Notes: generated from the sequence alone by a model not told the origin. A stretch of DNA of 64,000 nucleotides from Cladocopium goreaui (GCA_947184155.2 CAMXCT020001090.1:487501-551500), one strand, 5' to 3'; counted from the first letter of the stretch, positions 1 to 15,800 are shown. Numbers and translations: made by a program.

Positions 1-112
1 GTATATGCCACCAAATCACATCCATGTATGTTGATTTTGGGGATGGTTTAGAATTGGGTGTGGCACATTAATTAAGTCCCGCTGCCATAGCCCCTGGAGC
101 ACCACCTGACAG

Positions 113-430
113 GCGGAAGAGCAACAGTGGTCATCCAGGATGGGAGAGCTGGCGTCGCTGGGTTGCCCAAAAACGACGAGAACATGTCATGGTTTGGCCG
201 ATGAAACATTCTGAAGCACGATGTTTAAAAAAGAACACAGAGGGGCAACCATGTCAATCTATGGCATCTATAAATAATTATTGATCATTAATAATGGTGA
301 ATAGTCTGAATAGTGATCATTAATGGTGAATAATGGTGAATAATGGGGGTTGTGGCAATTGCTGGCACATCCTCAGCGGCTCCAGCGGCAGAAGACCCAC
401 CTTGGGCAGCCCGAACTGAGTCCCAGCTAA
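113..430 (+). CDS. 3' end of an upstream gene (two short exons, partial)
   Basis: Two exon-like stretches precede the first complete gene. The first starts after an AG at 111-112 and reads AEEQQWSSRMGELASL, ending at a GT near 162. The second starts after the AG at 375-376 and reads RLQRQKTHLGQPELSPS followed by TAA at 428-430. If the phase is shifted by one, the second exon instead reads an alanine-rich frame ending at a TAG near 445. The glutamine/glutamate-rich composition suggests a coiled coil. Product unknown; the 5' part lies outside the window. The exon calls rest only on composition and splice-like borders. Confidence 0.4.
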
Positions 431-842
431 GCTTCAAGTGGTTTTAGATGAGCCACTCCCATCACCATCATCTATGTCGCGTGTTTTTTTTTGTGTTTTG
501 GTATACTTCAGTCAACATCCATCTTTTCCCGAGTTTGTTCGGGCCTGTGCACAGGCAAAAAGTGATGAGATCGTACAAGAATTTGAAGCTGACCGCCTCA
601 CTTTCAGCCCCTCACATCACTCTTACCCTCCATATTTGGATAAGTCTTATCCTCCATATTGAAGTCATATACTGTATAGTTGATATAGTTGCTGAATTTT
701 CATTGGCTGAAACAATTTTGAAAACCATAATATGTAATATTATTTATATATACATATGATATTATATAATATCCATATTGCTATATTATTATGTTTATTT
801 TTTCTATGTTTGATCTATCCACTTTCTCCCCACCCAGCCGCC
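431..842 (+). other. intergenic spacer before gene 1
   Basis: No coding signal is visible between the upstream stop and the ATG at 843. The stretch is AT-rich with short pyrimidine runs. A pyrimidine-rich tract ends in an AG at 836-837, five bases before the ATG, and is the best candidate trans-splice or 5'-leader acceptor. No TATA-type promoter was recognised. Confidence 0.5.
836..837 (+). promoter_or_regulatory. candidate splice-leader acceptor of gene 1
   Basis: A C/T-rich tract (about 815-835) ends in CAG directly before the strong start context ccgccATGG. In dinoflagellates mRNAs receive a spliced leader at such AGs. A cis-spliced 5' intron cannot be excluded. Confidence 0.4.
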
Positions 843-3800
843 ATGGCCAAAAAGAAGAAGAACCGCCCGCAGCAAAGCGCTGCAGTGTCCACCAGTGGCA
901 CCGCTGGAGCCGAGCTGTCCAGCGCCATCAAAGCGGTGCAGTGGCTGGCCAGTGGCCAGGGGAAGAGTGATGGAGGCGTGAAATGATTGGATTGTGGGGG
1001 AGAATGTTCCGTATATTATTTTACATTATTTTATACTATATTATATTACATTATGTTATATTATATCATGTTATATTATATTATATGATATTATATTATA
1101 TTATATTATTTTAGATGTTATCATATTTTCATATCTTGTATTGTATTAATTATATTTATGTTATATTTTATGTTTTTGTAATATATTTTTCTTTAAAAAA
1201 ATATATTATGCTATATTAATTTATGTATATTTATTTATTTATTTTACTGTATTTTATTTTCTTATAATATATTATTTATTTCGGTTTATTTTATTATAAT
1301 AATATGCAATATTAAATTATATTATATTTCATTTTATATTGCATATTTTTTTGTGTATATGGTGTATATGATACATTATTATGCCACTAATGGTGTATAC
1401 CAATGGTTAATCAATGGTATTTTCTATCATTAGAGATTTAATACATAACTGCTCTAATAATATGGGAAACCCTGGCTGCCATACACAACTACCATGACTG
1501 GGGATGGTTGGCTTCATCCTATCCCCGGCGTGTGACAAAAGGCGTGAAGCGCCAATGGTTTATGAACTTCCCGAAAAGGAGATCATTGTAACAGTAACAT
1601 AAATAATTATGAAATATCCTTTTGTTGCAACCATGTTGTTTGCTCAAAAGGATGTATCGTTGATGGCATTTGGTTTCAACTAATTCTATAGTCCATCCCA
1701 TTTGGGATGGTGATCCCAATCGGCACACATGTTTCAAGTAAATGATGATTAAACTGCGGCAACCCGCACAAAAAAATAGAACAGTAAAATCCTTAGCAAA
1801 TCGATCTAAATTTTTGGTCAACTCACTCTTCTACCGTTTCAGGGGTTTCCGACAATCTTCAGCATCCAGGCGACCTGCTGCGTGCGCTGAAGCCTCTGGT
1901 GCTGCTCCGCGCGGCCAAGTATGAATTGGATTCCCAAGCGGCCAAAGTAGAGAGAGTGGACAGCCGGCAGATGCCCAAAGCTCAGGTGTGACACCTGGAA
2001 ATTATGGAGTAAACATCATCGAACTAAAATCCTGGATTTTTTTTGGGTAGCTATTACTATATCTGGGTACGGGGTATGGTATGGGTCAAAAAAGCAGAAA
2101 GATAGCAACAGAGAGAGAGAGAGAAGCGGTATGAGGCAAAGAAAACTGGTCGCCCCTTCTGAAAATGGATAGCTTAAACTTAAACAAGCAATAAACAAAG
2201 AACAATGACGAATTAATACCGGACCATTTCTCATCTCCAAAAATACCCTTGAAAACTTCCAAAAATACACCTTCACATTTCCAGAAATATCTCTTCACAC
2301 CTCCAAAAATACCCCAAGGTTGTTTTTTTTCTCCGATCGAAAAATACACCAACTTTGATGTATTTTTTGATCTAAAAATACCCTGAGGCTGGTGTAGTTT
2401 GAAAAAATACATCAAGGGGTAATTGACCACTTTTAGAAGTTATTAGTTTGCATTGAGGGGGAAAAGGGTATTTTCGGGTTCAAAAATGAAACAAAGTTGG
2501 GAGCCAAGCTGATAATCACAATAGAAACATCCAGTTTTTGCCGTCACAAGCATTATCTATATAAACAATTGTCTTTCATCAATAAAACAAGTTGAGTCCA
2601 TTTCGTTTCCATTCCCCTCTATCTTTACTGGTGATTCACTGACATGGAGGTGGAAAGACACAATTTCCATAGGGAAAAAACAACAGCATCTAGTATTTGC
2701 AACTCTACATGCTGATTTGGGCCGTGTTGCCTTGGTGATGGTGTATTTATACGCCACTGGAAGGGTTATTTTACCCCAATGAAAGGGTTATTTTTACCCA
2801 ACACAAGGGGTATTTATACCCAACACGCGGGGTATTTATACCCCAAGGTAACGGGTATTTTTTTGGTATATACCTTGAAAGAGTTACTGTTACAGGCAAT
2901 GCCCAAGTTAAAGAAATATATAATATATAGCTATGGACAATGGCCCACTATAAATGATTTACCTGTAAGAAATTATGTTTTTCCATAGCTATGTTAAAGT
3001 ACCAGATGGTGTCAGTTCCATTATATCCCATAATATCCCATTCCATACCCATATTGTAGCCCTATTAAAATCTCCATTGTTCTATTTGTCCAATCCCATG
3101 AAATCACCATGTTGCTTCAATCTCTAGAAATCCTCAACCTGGGTTGTTGGTTAAATCACATTTTTTTGGGGGTTAAACCATTTTAAACCAACCCAGCCAT
3201 GAAATCGCCATGGCCTCCGTCCTCCGTCAGGGCAGGAAGCGCTCCGCCGAGGACGCCTTCGCGACGGCGACGCCGACGGCGCCCTCGGCGTCGGAGCTGG
3301 CGAAGGCCATAGCGAGCTTCCGGACGTTGGCGGAACACCCGGAGGAGCCGCTTGGGATTTTTTTGGGGGAAACGTAGGGGAAAAATCCGGGGAAAAATGG
3401 TGATTTTCATGATTTGAGTCTATTTAATGAAAGAAATCTGGGGAGAGATAATTGATATAGAACCTACTTGGGGATGATATGTGGGATGTATCCCAGTATC
3501 CCAGAGTGTTCCATGGTATATTGACCAACATTTAGCCCATAAATGACCCAGTCATGTAGGTAAATATTGTATACATGGATCATATGGTGATGGCGATGGC
3601 TTTTTACGCAACCAACCAGAAATAGAATGGGATTGCAGACAAGATTGGATTGGACGGGCTTGGCTGATGCATGCCACTGCCCCATTGCAATTGAGGTGCT
3701 GGTCCCTTACATGGTCCTTTACATCCACAATCATTCTTGTTAAGTGGATAGAAGATCCAACTGTTGTCGGGTTTTACAGTATTTGTTTTGAATCACTTTA

Positions 3801-6800
3801 ATTCCCGTTTTTAGTGCCTTCCATAAGATTACAATATATTACAATTTAATTAAGGTTTAAATCTATTCGGATAAAAACCATGATGACCTCACTGGCACCT
3901 CCCTGGTATGATGGTAAGGATTGGCGGAAACATCACCCATGGATCCCAGGGATCTAAAGCCAAAAACACTAGTTACAGTGGTAAACCCATGGGATTTCAA
4001 TGGTATTTACCAATGGTATAATTCAATCATGCTAATAAATTCATTGGATTTGGGAGATCTAAAAGGACTTAGATCCATTAATTATTTTTGGTTAATTTAA
4101 TGGTTAAAATCTCTTTTCTCATCCGCAAATTCCATGACGTTCCCGGCCTGAGGAGCTCCTGAGCCCGGCCTGCAAGGCATTGCGTAGCGCGCTGCATCCG
4201 CTCGTTGAGGCGCATTTGCGCGAGGCCGGAGGGAGGCAGAATTCAGCCAGAGGAGGATTTTAGCGTTAGACATGGGGATAAACCGAGTCAACATTGGGTT
4301 TGATATCAAGGATGGTGGTCGATTTTTAACAATTGTGGGTAAATCATGCAAAACGGAGGGTGAATGCAATAAACCATGACCACCGGGCCTTTCACCGGCA
4401 AGATTTGGGATGCATACTATTTATTTTATGTATATATATATATATATACAGTATACATTATATTCATGGAGAATTGAGTTGAATTCTTATCAGCCAAACA
4501 AGTCTCCACACATTCACTAAGTGCTATATTTTGGGATTTCCAAACAAGAACTTGGCCATGTTTAGGCTGATTCACCCCATCATTGTCCTCCGTCGTGAGT
4601 TTGCTATGCTCACTTACCCCTTGATAATTCAACCTGGCTGGGAAAACGTTTTTTTTTTCATTGGAACATATTATAATATGGAAACGCATGCTTGAAGTGG
4701 GTGGTTCTGATTTCCAGGTTTGAGTACTAAGAGTGTACAATTATATAATCCCAATTCTTTCTGGGTAAATTCCAAGTTTGTTGAGATGAGGGTGTTGATA
4801 TTAGATTACGTTGCTTGCGAAACTTTAAAGCATGATTGGTTAAGACGGTTTAATGCTGACATTTGCTGATTAAAGCGTGTTTTTCACTGATGAACTCACG
4901 CTTCTGTTGGTAAAATCCCTGTTTGGCACAATTGCCAAGGAATTTGTTGAATGCTGAATGCTGCAGATCATTCCCAATTTTGGTTGCTTAAATTTCCCGA
5001 TGTTTACTTCTAACCATTGCCATGCCTGGACGGTCCACATGGCATTCATGGTGGAAGTTAGGATGCATGGTGAACGTGTTCCCATACACGCATACTTAAA
5101 AACCGTGAGAAGTACTCACCGGAAGAAATGCCGCCCAAACGAAACGTATATATACTAAGTAATTATACTAGATGCAATCATTTTATTTTGTTTGATTTCA
5201 TTCTTGGGTGCCTCCGACTCGGGGGCTGTTGCATATTTGCTATGGTCCATTATGACCGGGGGATGGGATTAATCAATATTATCCAATTTAATGTCATCAC
5301 ATTCGATCATGAACCAGTCATACTATGAAATATGTGGTATATATATAGATATGACTGGAATCAATATGGCATGATTGAATATCACATGTTCATAATATCG
5401 AAAATTTCAATATCACCTTAAACTTCAAATATCACAAAGAAATGCTGCAAATATTGAATATCGTGACATTGAATAGCAAACATCATAATATGGCAGTGTG
5501 TCAAAACCTTGTACCCCTGGTGAACATCAAAATAGCTGGTAAATGGATGTTCATCCCCCTAAAAATGGTATTAATAGGCATTGACCCATACCCATATCAC
5601 TAATTGTAAAAATTGTTTCAAAGTTCCGTCGCAGGAGAAGGCCTCTCCAGCCTTTCGCATCACCTCCATGCTCGGCGATCGCGCGCGCTGGCCTGAAGCC
5701 TTGCGTGCCCTGGTGAACGCCGACACAAATTTGGCAAGAATGTGGTTAAAACATCATAAACCACCCATTTGGGAATGGTTTATACCTATAAGAATGGTGA
5801 TTTGGGGGATGGTTTACCCTCTGGTGAACTAACATAGCAATGGAAAATCACCATTCTTAATGGGAAAATCCACTATAAATGGCCATTTTCCATTGCTATG
5901 TTAGTTCACCGGAGGGTATCATTTTTTACTCACATAAAATGAATTTAAGAGCTTCAAATTCGGATCATGGCGAACGATGACCGGCTTTGCCGTGGATGTG
6001 ACTGGTCACTAGAGGTTAAGCCGCGCAGTTGTTTAGCCTCCAGTATGCAGAAATGATCAAACATGATCAAACATGGTAATCGAAGATTCCTCCCTTGCCA
6101 TGTTAAGATCTAAGATACCTGATGATTTACGAATTATATCAACATTGCCACGTTAAAATGCCAGAGGCTACCGGGATTTGATGGGAAAATCATGGAAAAT
6201 CTACAGGACCCCCACAGAGGTTACACTGGCTACACCCCTGAACCCCACCCCACCGAACTGGGAACTCTGCAGGAACTGCTTCAAAAAAGGTGCAATTTTC
6301 TCACCCAACGATTCGTATGTTACCCATATTTACCCAAAATTCCACCGAAAAAGTACAGCAGATGTCCTTATTGGGATACCCTCATGTCATCTAACAGTTG
6401 GCCATGGATTTATATTTATGTATATAAATATATCATATAACAATCATATATGTTTAATAGGTAAATCATCCACACATGGGATCACATGGGCAATTTTCCA
6501 TGGTCAGAGGGTACCCGTTCTCTCCAGGACTGCTGCGAGAGCTGCGCCGGCAGCCCAGTGAGAAGCGACCCAAGCTGGGCGCCTATCAACGCTGGGTCCG
6601 CGAGTTGGACGTGGCCGAAGGAGATCCACAAGAGCCGCTTGGAACGGTCCGGACAATGCGGCGCTGGTGCCCATTTGGTGAGCTTGGCGAAGTGGAAAAT
6701 CGCCATGGTTACCATGGTTAATAGGTAAATCATTTGGTAACTCATCTAAATTTGAACCTTTTTCCATAACTATGTTAGTTTGCTGCAGGGTAATCCCATC

Positions 6801-9800
6801 TGCTGTTCATGTGAAATACCCCCATGGTTAATGGTGCCACGGTGCCAGTTATATAAATATTATAAATCCATGTAATTCCTGTACATCGACCATGGTTTCC
6901 TTGTTGGGGGGAAGGGGGGAAAGCTAAACATGAGACCGATGGTTGTTGGAAACTTGAGTTAAAAAAGACATAAAGCTGCCAACTGTTAAATCTGTCAAGA
7001 CTGGGTACGGCTTATTATTGAGTTTGCGAATAATTGACGCATGTGTACGACTTTTTTCTCCACTACTCTATACATCTGCAGATTTTTGGTTTGATCCGCT
7101 TTCTCAATGCATGCCATTCTTGAGTCTCAAGTCATCAGTTGAACTGAAGTACTTCCAGTCGTTCCAAACGTTTTCGTTCTCCTGATTTCAATGGTTGATC
7201 ATCACCCCTGAAACGTTACCATACTTGGGGCATATGGTTGGTCACTCTCCATCCATGAAATATCCCCGGTCTTATATCGCCATTTATACCCAGATATGGA
7301 AAGGTTATGAAAGGTTATATATCCTAAAATTTCCACTAAATATCCCAGCAAGTATCTCCGTAAAACCTTACAGTAGTCATATTGTATCCTATAGCCATAT
7401 GCTTACGTAAATCCACATCCAGCAGTCTATTTTTGCTGATAGCATGCGCTTAAATCACAGAATCACCAGCTATCTGCAGACCTGTCAGCACCCCTCAAGG
7501 CACCCCCATCATAATTCAAAGCTGCAAAAACTCCACATCCATCCCCAAATTTTTAGATATTTCTTGCCCTTCACATCTGCCAAATCTGCTAAATCTGCTA
7601 GAGACTCAGAAGAAACTCCACCATACTCCACCATCTTTGCTGATTTTCTCCTTCCGTTACGACTGATTGAAGTCAAAGGCTCCTGATGCTGGACGCCGTG
7701 ATGCGCCTCGCTGCTGGCTTCGAAACGGCGCCCGCCACGGCAACGGCAACGGCAACGACGGCGGGGCGCCTGGAGGCGCTGGCGCCCTGGGCGCCACAGC
7801 TGGGGCGCAGCAACTCGGCCGAAAATGGAGACAGCCTTCTGATGGATGATGAATGATTATAGAATATCTATATATCATATATCCATGATCATAGAAAATC
7901 AGAATATGGATGATGCATGATTATAGATGATTATAGATGATGATAAACGTTGAAGATAAATGATGACAACTGATGGGGAATGATGGAGAATGATTGGTTG
8001 TTGGCGCATGAAATCACATTAACTTTGGAGATGTGACCCAAAACGTTGGATATTCGACCTCTTGACAAACAACTATGGCAACTATGGGGGTGTCTAACGG
8101 GGCAAACATCAAGATTCTAGCAATCCACGTTGGCCAAATAAAGGCCAAAAAAAAAGACGCCTGACACTGCAGGCTTTGCTGAAACCAAGGTCCGAAGCCC
8201 AAGGAATCCACGGAGCCGAAGTTGGAGGAGGTTCTCGTGGAAGGCTACACCTCCACGGCCAGCAAACTATTTTCCTTGATCTCCCACCGTCACCTTGGCC
8301 TTTTTCGTGGGCTGTTGAGGGGGTAATTCATGGGGATTGGGGAGATGGGATGGTGCCCTGATTTCATCCAGTTTGATAGACCCTTGGGTAGTTTCTGGAA
8401 TCAAGTCTGCAATTTTATATGGAGGAACATGTCGTAACCCCATACCCCATACCCCTAAGATGTAAATCATGTAAATACCACCTAGGATCAGGGACCTGAA
8501 AATGAACAGATCCAAGCGATTCCGGTTCCTCGTTATTTTTTGGAATGTAAGATATATATATATACACACATATGCACGTGTATTTACATATAATCTTTAT
8601 AATTGTTAATATGAGAAGGGGTTGCCCAGCTGAAAAATAAGCTTTTGCAGTGTATCTACTATATCGAATCATTGCGATTGGGGCTGCGTCCATGCCATAA
8701 AATTACAATTTTAATAGAAACAAAATATGGAAACACAATCATCAACCACAAGATTGTGAGGTACAACATCTTTGGACACACCCAGATCAATCTTTGCAAA
8801 TTGCTCTTCTGGAATTCTCATGAATTCACAATTTTCCAGTGTTGTCCATCATTTTGTTTCCCCAACCCCCTTTTAGTTGGAGTCCCAATTACGGGCAATG
8901 AACGTCTGAAGCAACCCAGTTACATATGGGACATAATTATTATATATGTACATATATATATATATATACATATGTGGGTTATTAACATTTATTAACCACT
9001 TCCTGACTGAACCTATTTGAAAAAACTCATTTCAGATTGGGAATGGGACCTGAGCTGCAAGGCAAAGCTGGCTCCGCTGCGATGGGCGGCTCCTGGCGTG
9101 TTTTGGCCCATGAGAAGGCGGCAGATCGCATGCCGCCCAATCACTACGACCTGGACAGTGGGTCTGATAGATGATGGGCTCCGGGGTGGGTTTCTATGGG
9201 TTTCAACCGGTTTTTTCTTCCGTTTGTTTCCATATTTTGGATGAAGCGGGTTGAAGATTTTGAAGGAGCTGCAGTTTTTTGGATGCCAGTTTTGAGACAA
9301 CAGTCAGGTGCGATGTGACCCCCTGAGGATTCTCGATGAGACTTGTGAGGATCCTTAATTTTCCCTAGGAATTGCTCCCTGGCTATGCAAGTCTTGGGTT
9401 ATTTTCCATGATTTTCAATGGCCAGGTGGGATTGGCAGGAAGGGCCAGCCGGTTTAACATAGATGAGAGACCGGAATAATGAGGACAGAGGCAATGGTAT
9501 TGCTTGGCTACTTTTCTTTATGTCTCTCTCTTACTCTTCTACCCCTATCTGTTGGGCTCCGATATGGGAGCATTATGATCGCAAGGTTTAGAAGGAACTT
9601 CTGTCAGTATAGGATGTGAAATTAGGAAGCTTTGGAAGGGGTGACACAAATATGCAGTGGGGTCCGAAGTGGGACCACTATTCTCTTGGACCGTTCCCTG
9701 TAGGGAATTTGAGGGAACTTCTGTCAGCATGTGGGGTGATAACATAGCAGAAGATGAGACTGCTGTGTCGGCTCCGTCAATGTTTTTTGCAGTTTTTTTT

Positions 9801-12800
9801 TGGGTGAAGCTAGGAAGCTTTGGAATGGGGTGAGGTGAGGAGGGCAGAGGTAAGGGTCCGTCAATGGAGGCACAGTCGCTATGGAGGAGAAACTTCTGTC
9901 GGTATAGGATGTGAAATTAGGAAACTTTGGAAAGGGGTGATGAAAATATGAAAATATGAGCATAAGGATCCCTGAAAGTCTGAAGGCGAAAAGTTTGCGG
10001 GTGAAAAGTCTGCGGGTGAAAAGTCTCTGGGCGAAAAGTGTGTGGGTGAAGAGTGCGCAGGTGAAAAGTCTGTGGGTCAAAAGTATATGGGTAAAACGGG
10101 TATGGGTGAAAAGTCTAAGGGTGCAAAGTCTGTGGGTGAAACGTCTGTGGGTGAAAAGTCTGTGTGCGAAAAGTGTATGGGTGAAAGTCTGTGGATGAAA
10201 AGTATACGGTTGAACAGTCTTGGGAACAGTCTTGGGTGGAAAGTATATGGGTGAGAAGTATATGGGTGAAAGACGGTGGGTGAAAAATCTGTGGGTGAAA
10301 AGTGTATGGGTGAAAAATATATGGGTGTAAAGTTTTTGGGCGAAAAGTGTATGTGTGAAAAGCATATGGACGAAGAAAAGTTTATGGGGGAAAAGCCTGA
10401 GGGTAAAAAATATATTGGTGAAGAGTCTGGGGGTGAAAGGTATATATATGGTTGAACAGTCTGTGGGTGAAAAGTATATGGGTGAGAAGTATATGGGTGA
10501 AAGACTGTGGGTGAAAAGTCCCTGGGTGAAAAGTATATGGGTGCAAAGTCTGTGGGTGAAACGTCTGTGGGCGAAAAGTGTATGGGTGAAAGTCTGCGGG
10601 TGAAAAGCATACGGTTGAACAGTCTTGGGTGAAAGGTATATGGGTGAGAAGTGCATGTATGAAAGATGGTGGGTGAAAAGTCTGTGGGTGAAAAGTATAC
10701 GGGTGAAAAGTCTGTGGGTGAAAAGTATGTGGGTGAAAAGCCTGTGGGTGAAAAGTCTCTAAGTGAAAGTCTGTGCAAGAAGAGTCTCTGGGTGAAGAGT
10801 CTCTGGGTGAAAAGTATATGGGTGAAAAGTCTATGGGTGAAAAGTATGTGGGTGAAAGGCCTGTGGGTGAAAAGTATATGGGGGGGAAGTCTGTGGGTGA
10901 GAAGTATATGGTTGAACCGTCTGTGGGTGAAAAGTATATGGGTTAGAAGTAATATATATGGGTGAAAGACTCTGGGTGAAAAGTCTGTGGGTGAAAAAAA
11001 CTTTGGGGGAATATAGGGGTAGATGGGATGCTGGCTTTCGTTCCCCCCTTCTCAGGTATCTATACTTTAAATGATGCTAAATCTGCCAAATGGGTTTATA
11101 GACCAGCTTTGCAGGATAAAAAAGTGATTGAAACCCAGCCACCCTGCCAGGACATCTACATTTGCCCTCCGTCGGTGCTGCCGTTGAACGTGCGCCCTCC
11201 GCGGGACACGCAACGTCACGAGATGCCGGGCGTGGAAGGCGGCTTCGTCCTGAGCGACGTGCTCAGTGCTGAGGAATGCTCAGAGCTGAGGATGGCGACC
11301 GAGCAGATCGGAACCTCGGCATGGCAGGTGTTCTAAAGTGATGCAAATCAAAGATAATGGCAATATGGCGGGAATTATCCTTGCTTGTATATGTTTGCTA
11401 TTCTTTGAGTTTGTTTAATGTGAAAATCATGAAACAGGTAGAAGTGATTATTGCATGTCCTTAACTAAATGTTGATGTGCAAATGGTTTTCCATTGCGGT
11501 AGAAGTCTCAAATGTTAGGAAGTATAGCCCTTTACTTCATGACTGAAGCGTGCAGAGGTTGGAACGATCAGAAGCTCAATGTCCTTTGCCAGAAGGAAGC
11601 GAGGTTAGTAAGTTGGATTTCTGGACAGCGGGCAGATTGCTTCAGTTTGTTGATATGGAGATATTTGGGTACACAACACGTTTACTCCTTCCATGTTGTT
11701 CACCAGATTCCACTGGTGAATCATCAACTTTTCCACAGCAAGGATATCGGCCCGACGTGCCGATCTCGTCGCAACTCGACGAACGCGCCCACAATGTGGT
11801 GCTCATGGCCAACGAAGTTCAGAACAAGAGCCTGCTACCTGGATGCAGCCGCTACGCTGAGCGGCTTCTGGGGATTTCGATTCTACTGTAGCATAGATGC
11901 ATCAGTATATATATATATATAATTATATATATACACAGTGTATTAAATAATATTAATTACATTATATATATAATATTACATTTTCACACACACACATATA
12001 TATATATAATATCTCATCCCATCCCCTTGATAAACGTGCGAAATCGAACAACATCAACTCAGATGTGCCAAGCGTGCAGCCTGGCTTGCCACAGCTTCAC
12101 CTTAGGCAATTTGCTTAAAACACATATATATATATATCCCATAGGATCCATGTATGGTATATATGCTAACATTTGGGGTATATTGATGGTAAATGTTACC
12201 ATATATGGCATACATGGATCCTATGGGTGTATATATATATATATATATTGGAAACCAATGGACATCCCACCAATGTGTCTCAAGTGAAGTTGCTCCAGGT
12301 TCGATCGCGTGAAGCACCTGTTGCCCTCGCAGCTTGGGGACGAGAAGCTCCTTGGTCTCAACCGGCGCTGGCGCTTCTACCGCTACTTCTCTGGAAACTT
12401 GCGACTTGGATCCACGGTGCTGGCTGGCTATGGCGATAGATGGTGAAATGGTGGAAATCAATGGGAAAATCCATGGTAGAACCGTGGGAAAACAATTGGA
12501 CAACCATATGAAACCATAGGGACGCCCGGAAAATGCACCAGTTGCCTTGTTTTCTTACACTGTCTTGAACTCAAGGGGAAAGCTATGCTTGAGACCTCTT
12601 CCTCAGGACAAACACATGGAAAAACAGATGGCTCTGGGGGTAAGTGATTTATGTTCAGAAAGTAGCTACGGTTTCTGTTGCTTACTAAAGGCATTCTAAG
12701 GATCTCTTGATGCCCATCAGCTTAGTTCGATAGTTCGTTCACGGTGTTGAGTGATTCGATTAGAATTGGATGATTACCCAGCCATGTATCAACGAAGTGA

Positions 12801-15800
12801 CGCCCGCTGAAGTGATTTTGTTGACGCCACCTCAAATTAATAAAGATAGAGAACATGATAAAACAAGAATAATGATAACAATCAACAATGATACTGATTA
12901 TAGTAATAATGCACACGGTAGACATTATATGCATGCATATGCATGCCGGTTCCTCAAAACGTTTGCCTGAAAGACTGTCAGCAGGAGTCTGATGGCATTT
13001 GGCAAGTTCATCCAATCAACAAAATGGCAGCAACTGTTGTCAGAGAAAGAAGATAGTTCTCTTCGGCAATGGACTTATTTTATGTTAGCTTGGGTTGCTA
13101 CTTTCACCACCTGTCACCACCTAAGTTGACCATCAGATTTAGTTGTTCGGGACCTCCAGATGCCTTCCGATTTGCATACAATTTCATGGAACATCTATCA
13201 CATATCATGCAGTTATCAAAAAAAACGAAAAAACACCAATGTCAAAATGTCGCAGAATTATTTGCAGATGGCTTATCTTCGGCATGTTTTCCTAGTTTTT
13301 CAGCTCATCTTCCTGGCTGACAATGTTCAGCTCGAGGTATCGGAAACATTTGGACGGGGCGTGGCCAGCCAGTGGCATCACTCACGAAGATGGTCAGGAA
13401 AGATATGTCTATGATGCTCACGGTGGTGGCACCAGGTCCAAATTGACCTTTATCATCTACTTGAAACTTGAAAGCATTATTTAAAAACAGCACAAAACAA
13501 CAGGATAAACACGATATTTCAATATTGTAAACCCCAAAAAGATGGAATCATACTGGATTCCATATTTAGGATTCAGCTGTTCTATCTTTTTGGGGGTTTA
13601 TATATATATATAATTATATATATATATATACATGCGTGTGTGTGTGTGTCAGTGTATGTCATGTCTCTATAATGCCAACCCTGGATGAATCAACCCTGGT
13701 TGATTAGGGGATGCCCCCAAATAGCGATAATGTTTCTATTGACTGATATCCCCAATTTAACAGAGTTATTAAATAATCCAGGGTTGACATTAATCGTAAG
13801 AATTGGAAAGGTTGATCCCACTTTCCTATTGACAACCTCTCTTTTCAGAACCCCAAACTCAACCAGGGCTTCTAGGCGGGGTGTATTCAGAGGGTGAAGG
13901 GATTGGAGACATGCGGAGCTTCAAGTTTTCAAGATGGAAAGGTCTCCATTCATGCTTCATGGTTTTGATCTTCCTATGTTTTTTTACTGTAGATTTTATC
14001 TACCCTCTGGTAATTTAACATAGCTATTGAAAATGACCATGTTTAATAGGTAAACCATCTAAAAATGGGCCATTTTCCATGGCCATGTTAAATAACCAGA
14101 GGGTATATGTCTACCTTGGAAGTTCCTCAGCTCCCAGGAATGATGATTTCGAAGGTGGCTGCACCACCTTCTTCACCCCGAAAGTTGGAGAGGAAGGCAC
14201 CCTGCATTCCAGGCCTCCTGCGAAACACAGCACAACTTGGGTGGGAACTGTCTGTAAGCAAAACCCCATGGGATCCCATGGGCCAGCACCAAAATTGCCT
14301 GGAAAGTATGGTAGAAACCTCAACAGAATGGTGCTTTGCAAGAACCGCTTTTTTTTAAAATCCTCCATATGCATCTTAAATTTTCGGGTGTAGCCATGCC
14401 TCCCACCTTGGATCATCATTCCAGGTTCAGCTGGAAAAGCATCGACTTTTCTTGCCCCACAGTAGGAATGGAAGGAGCGGCAAGAGCTATACACATCGTG
14501 AGCCCTGTATATAAGATCTATGCTTGAATATCTCCATGCTATCTCTACATTCAATATCTATATTCTTCAATATCTCATATCCAAAATATTCCATAATCAT
14601 CCATAATCCAATTGTGCTTAAAATGCACTAATTACAATATACATATACATATATATATATATATGATATATATATATGATATATATATATATATATGATA
14701 TATATGATATATATACATACATATATATATAATTATATATATATCTATATATTGATATATTAAAACACACACACATATATATATTTATAGAGAGAGAGAA
14801 GAGTATACACTTCCATATCTTTAACCCAACTTCCACCAGGCCGATCCGTCCGACGATTGGCTCCGCCAGCGTCTTCCCGCATGGCGACTGCCCTGTCCCG
14901 CTGCTGCACGAGGGATCCGCCGTGACCGGTGGAACCAAGCGCCTGAGCCGAAAGGGAGGGGTGACCCATGGTGACCCGCAACGGTGCCATCAAACATGGC
15001 TTGATTTACCTATGAAAAGTTGTGATTTCATGGGTTTTATCATGTTTTACCTATGAAAACATGCCGATTTCATGGATTTTACCTATGAACATTTGTGATT
15101 TAATGGGTTTGAATGGGACCCCCTAGAAACGGATAGTTTAATAGGAAAATCCTGCCATGTTTGATTACCAGAGGGTATTTATGGCATGTGGGGCAATGGA
15201 ATACTTAGTTGGATATATCGGGATACTGAATATTGGGCAAATGTACGAGCAAATATGAACGAAGTGCCAGAGTAAGGGGGGTCTTATACCCACAGCTGGT
15301 TTGGGTTATCGATACTTAAAAGATCCAATTAGTACCAACGGGTACCCGATGTTTGAGTCAAACGTAGTTTTTTTTCCTTTTCGAAGCGCAGTTGCCAACA
15401 TTTCTTACATGGACATGCTGTGACATGCTATTATAAACTACATGGACATCTAACGTTTATTCTACATCTTCGTTGGACGAGTGACACATTATTTTTCTGG
15501 AATGTGGGTGGAGTTCTTTTTCAAGGTGGAGTGGTCTGGGTTGAACAGAGGCTTCATGACGTGAGTCATGACATATCCTCCGGTAAACTAAGATATCTAT
15601 TAGACAATTGCACATTTATAGATGATTTATCGATCCACCTATGAAAAATGGTTTGCTGTTGTTCAAATGCATGTGTTGAAACTAACTTCCATGCCTCCGT
15701 GAAGCTTCAAGGTACTTGTTGCGCACTGATGTGGTCTATGCTCGCCCTGATGCTTGGAAAAATCAGCTGTAAAGTTGAGAAGTTCAGATTAATCCATATG

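Noticed and set aside
9724-10778. Long minus-strand frames of 310 and 233 codons
   Set aside because: They are translations of the 15-bp minisatellite; repeats of three-base multiples stay open by chance.
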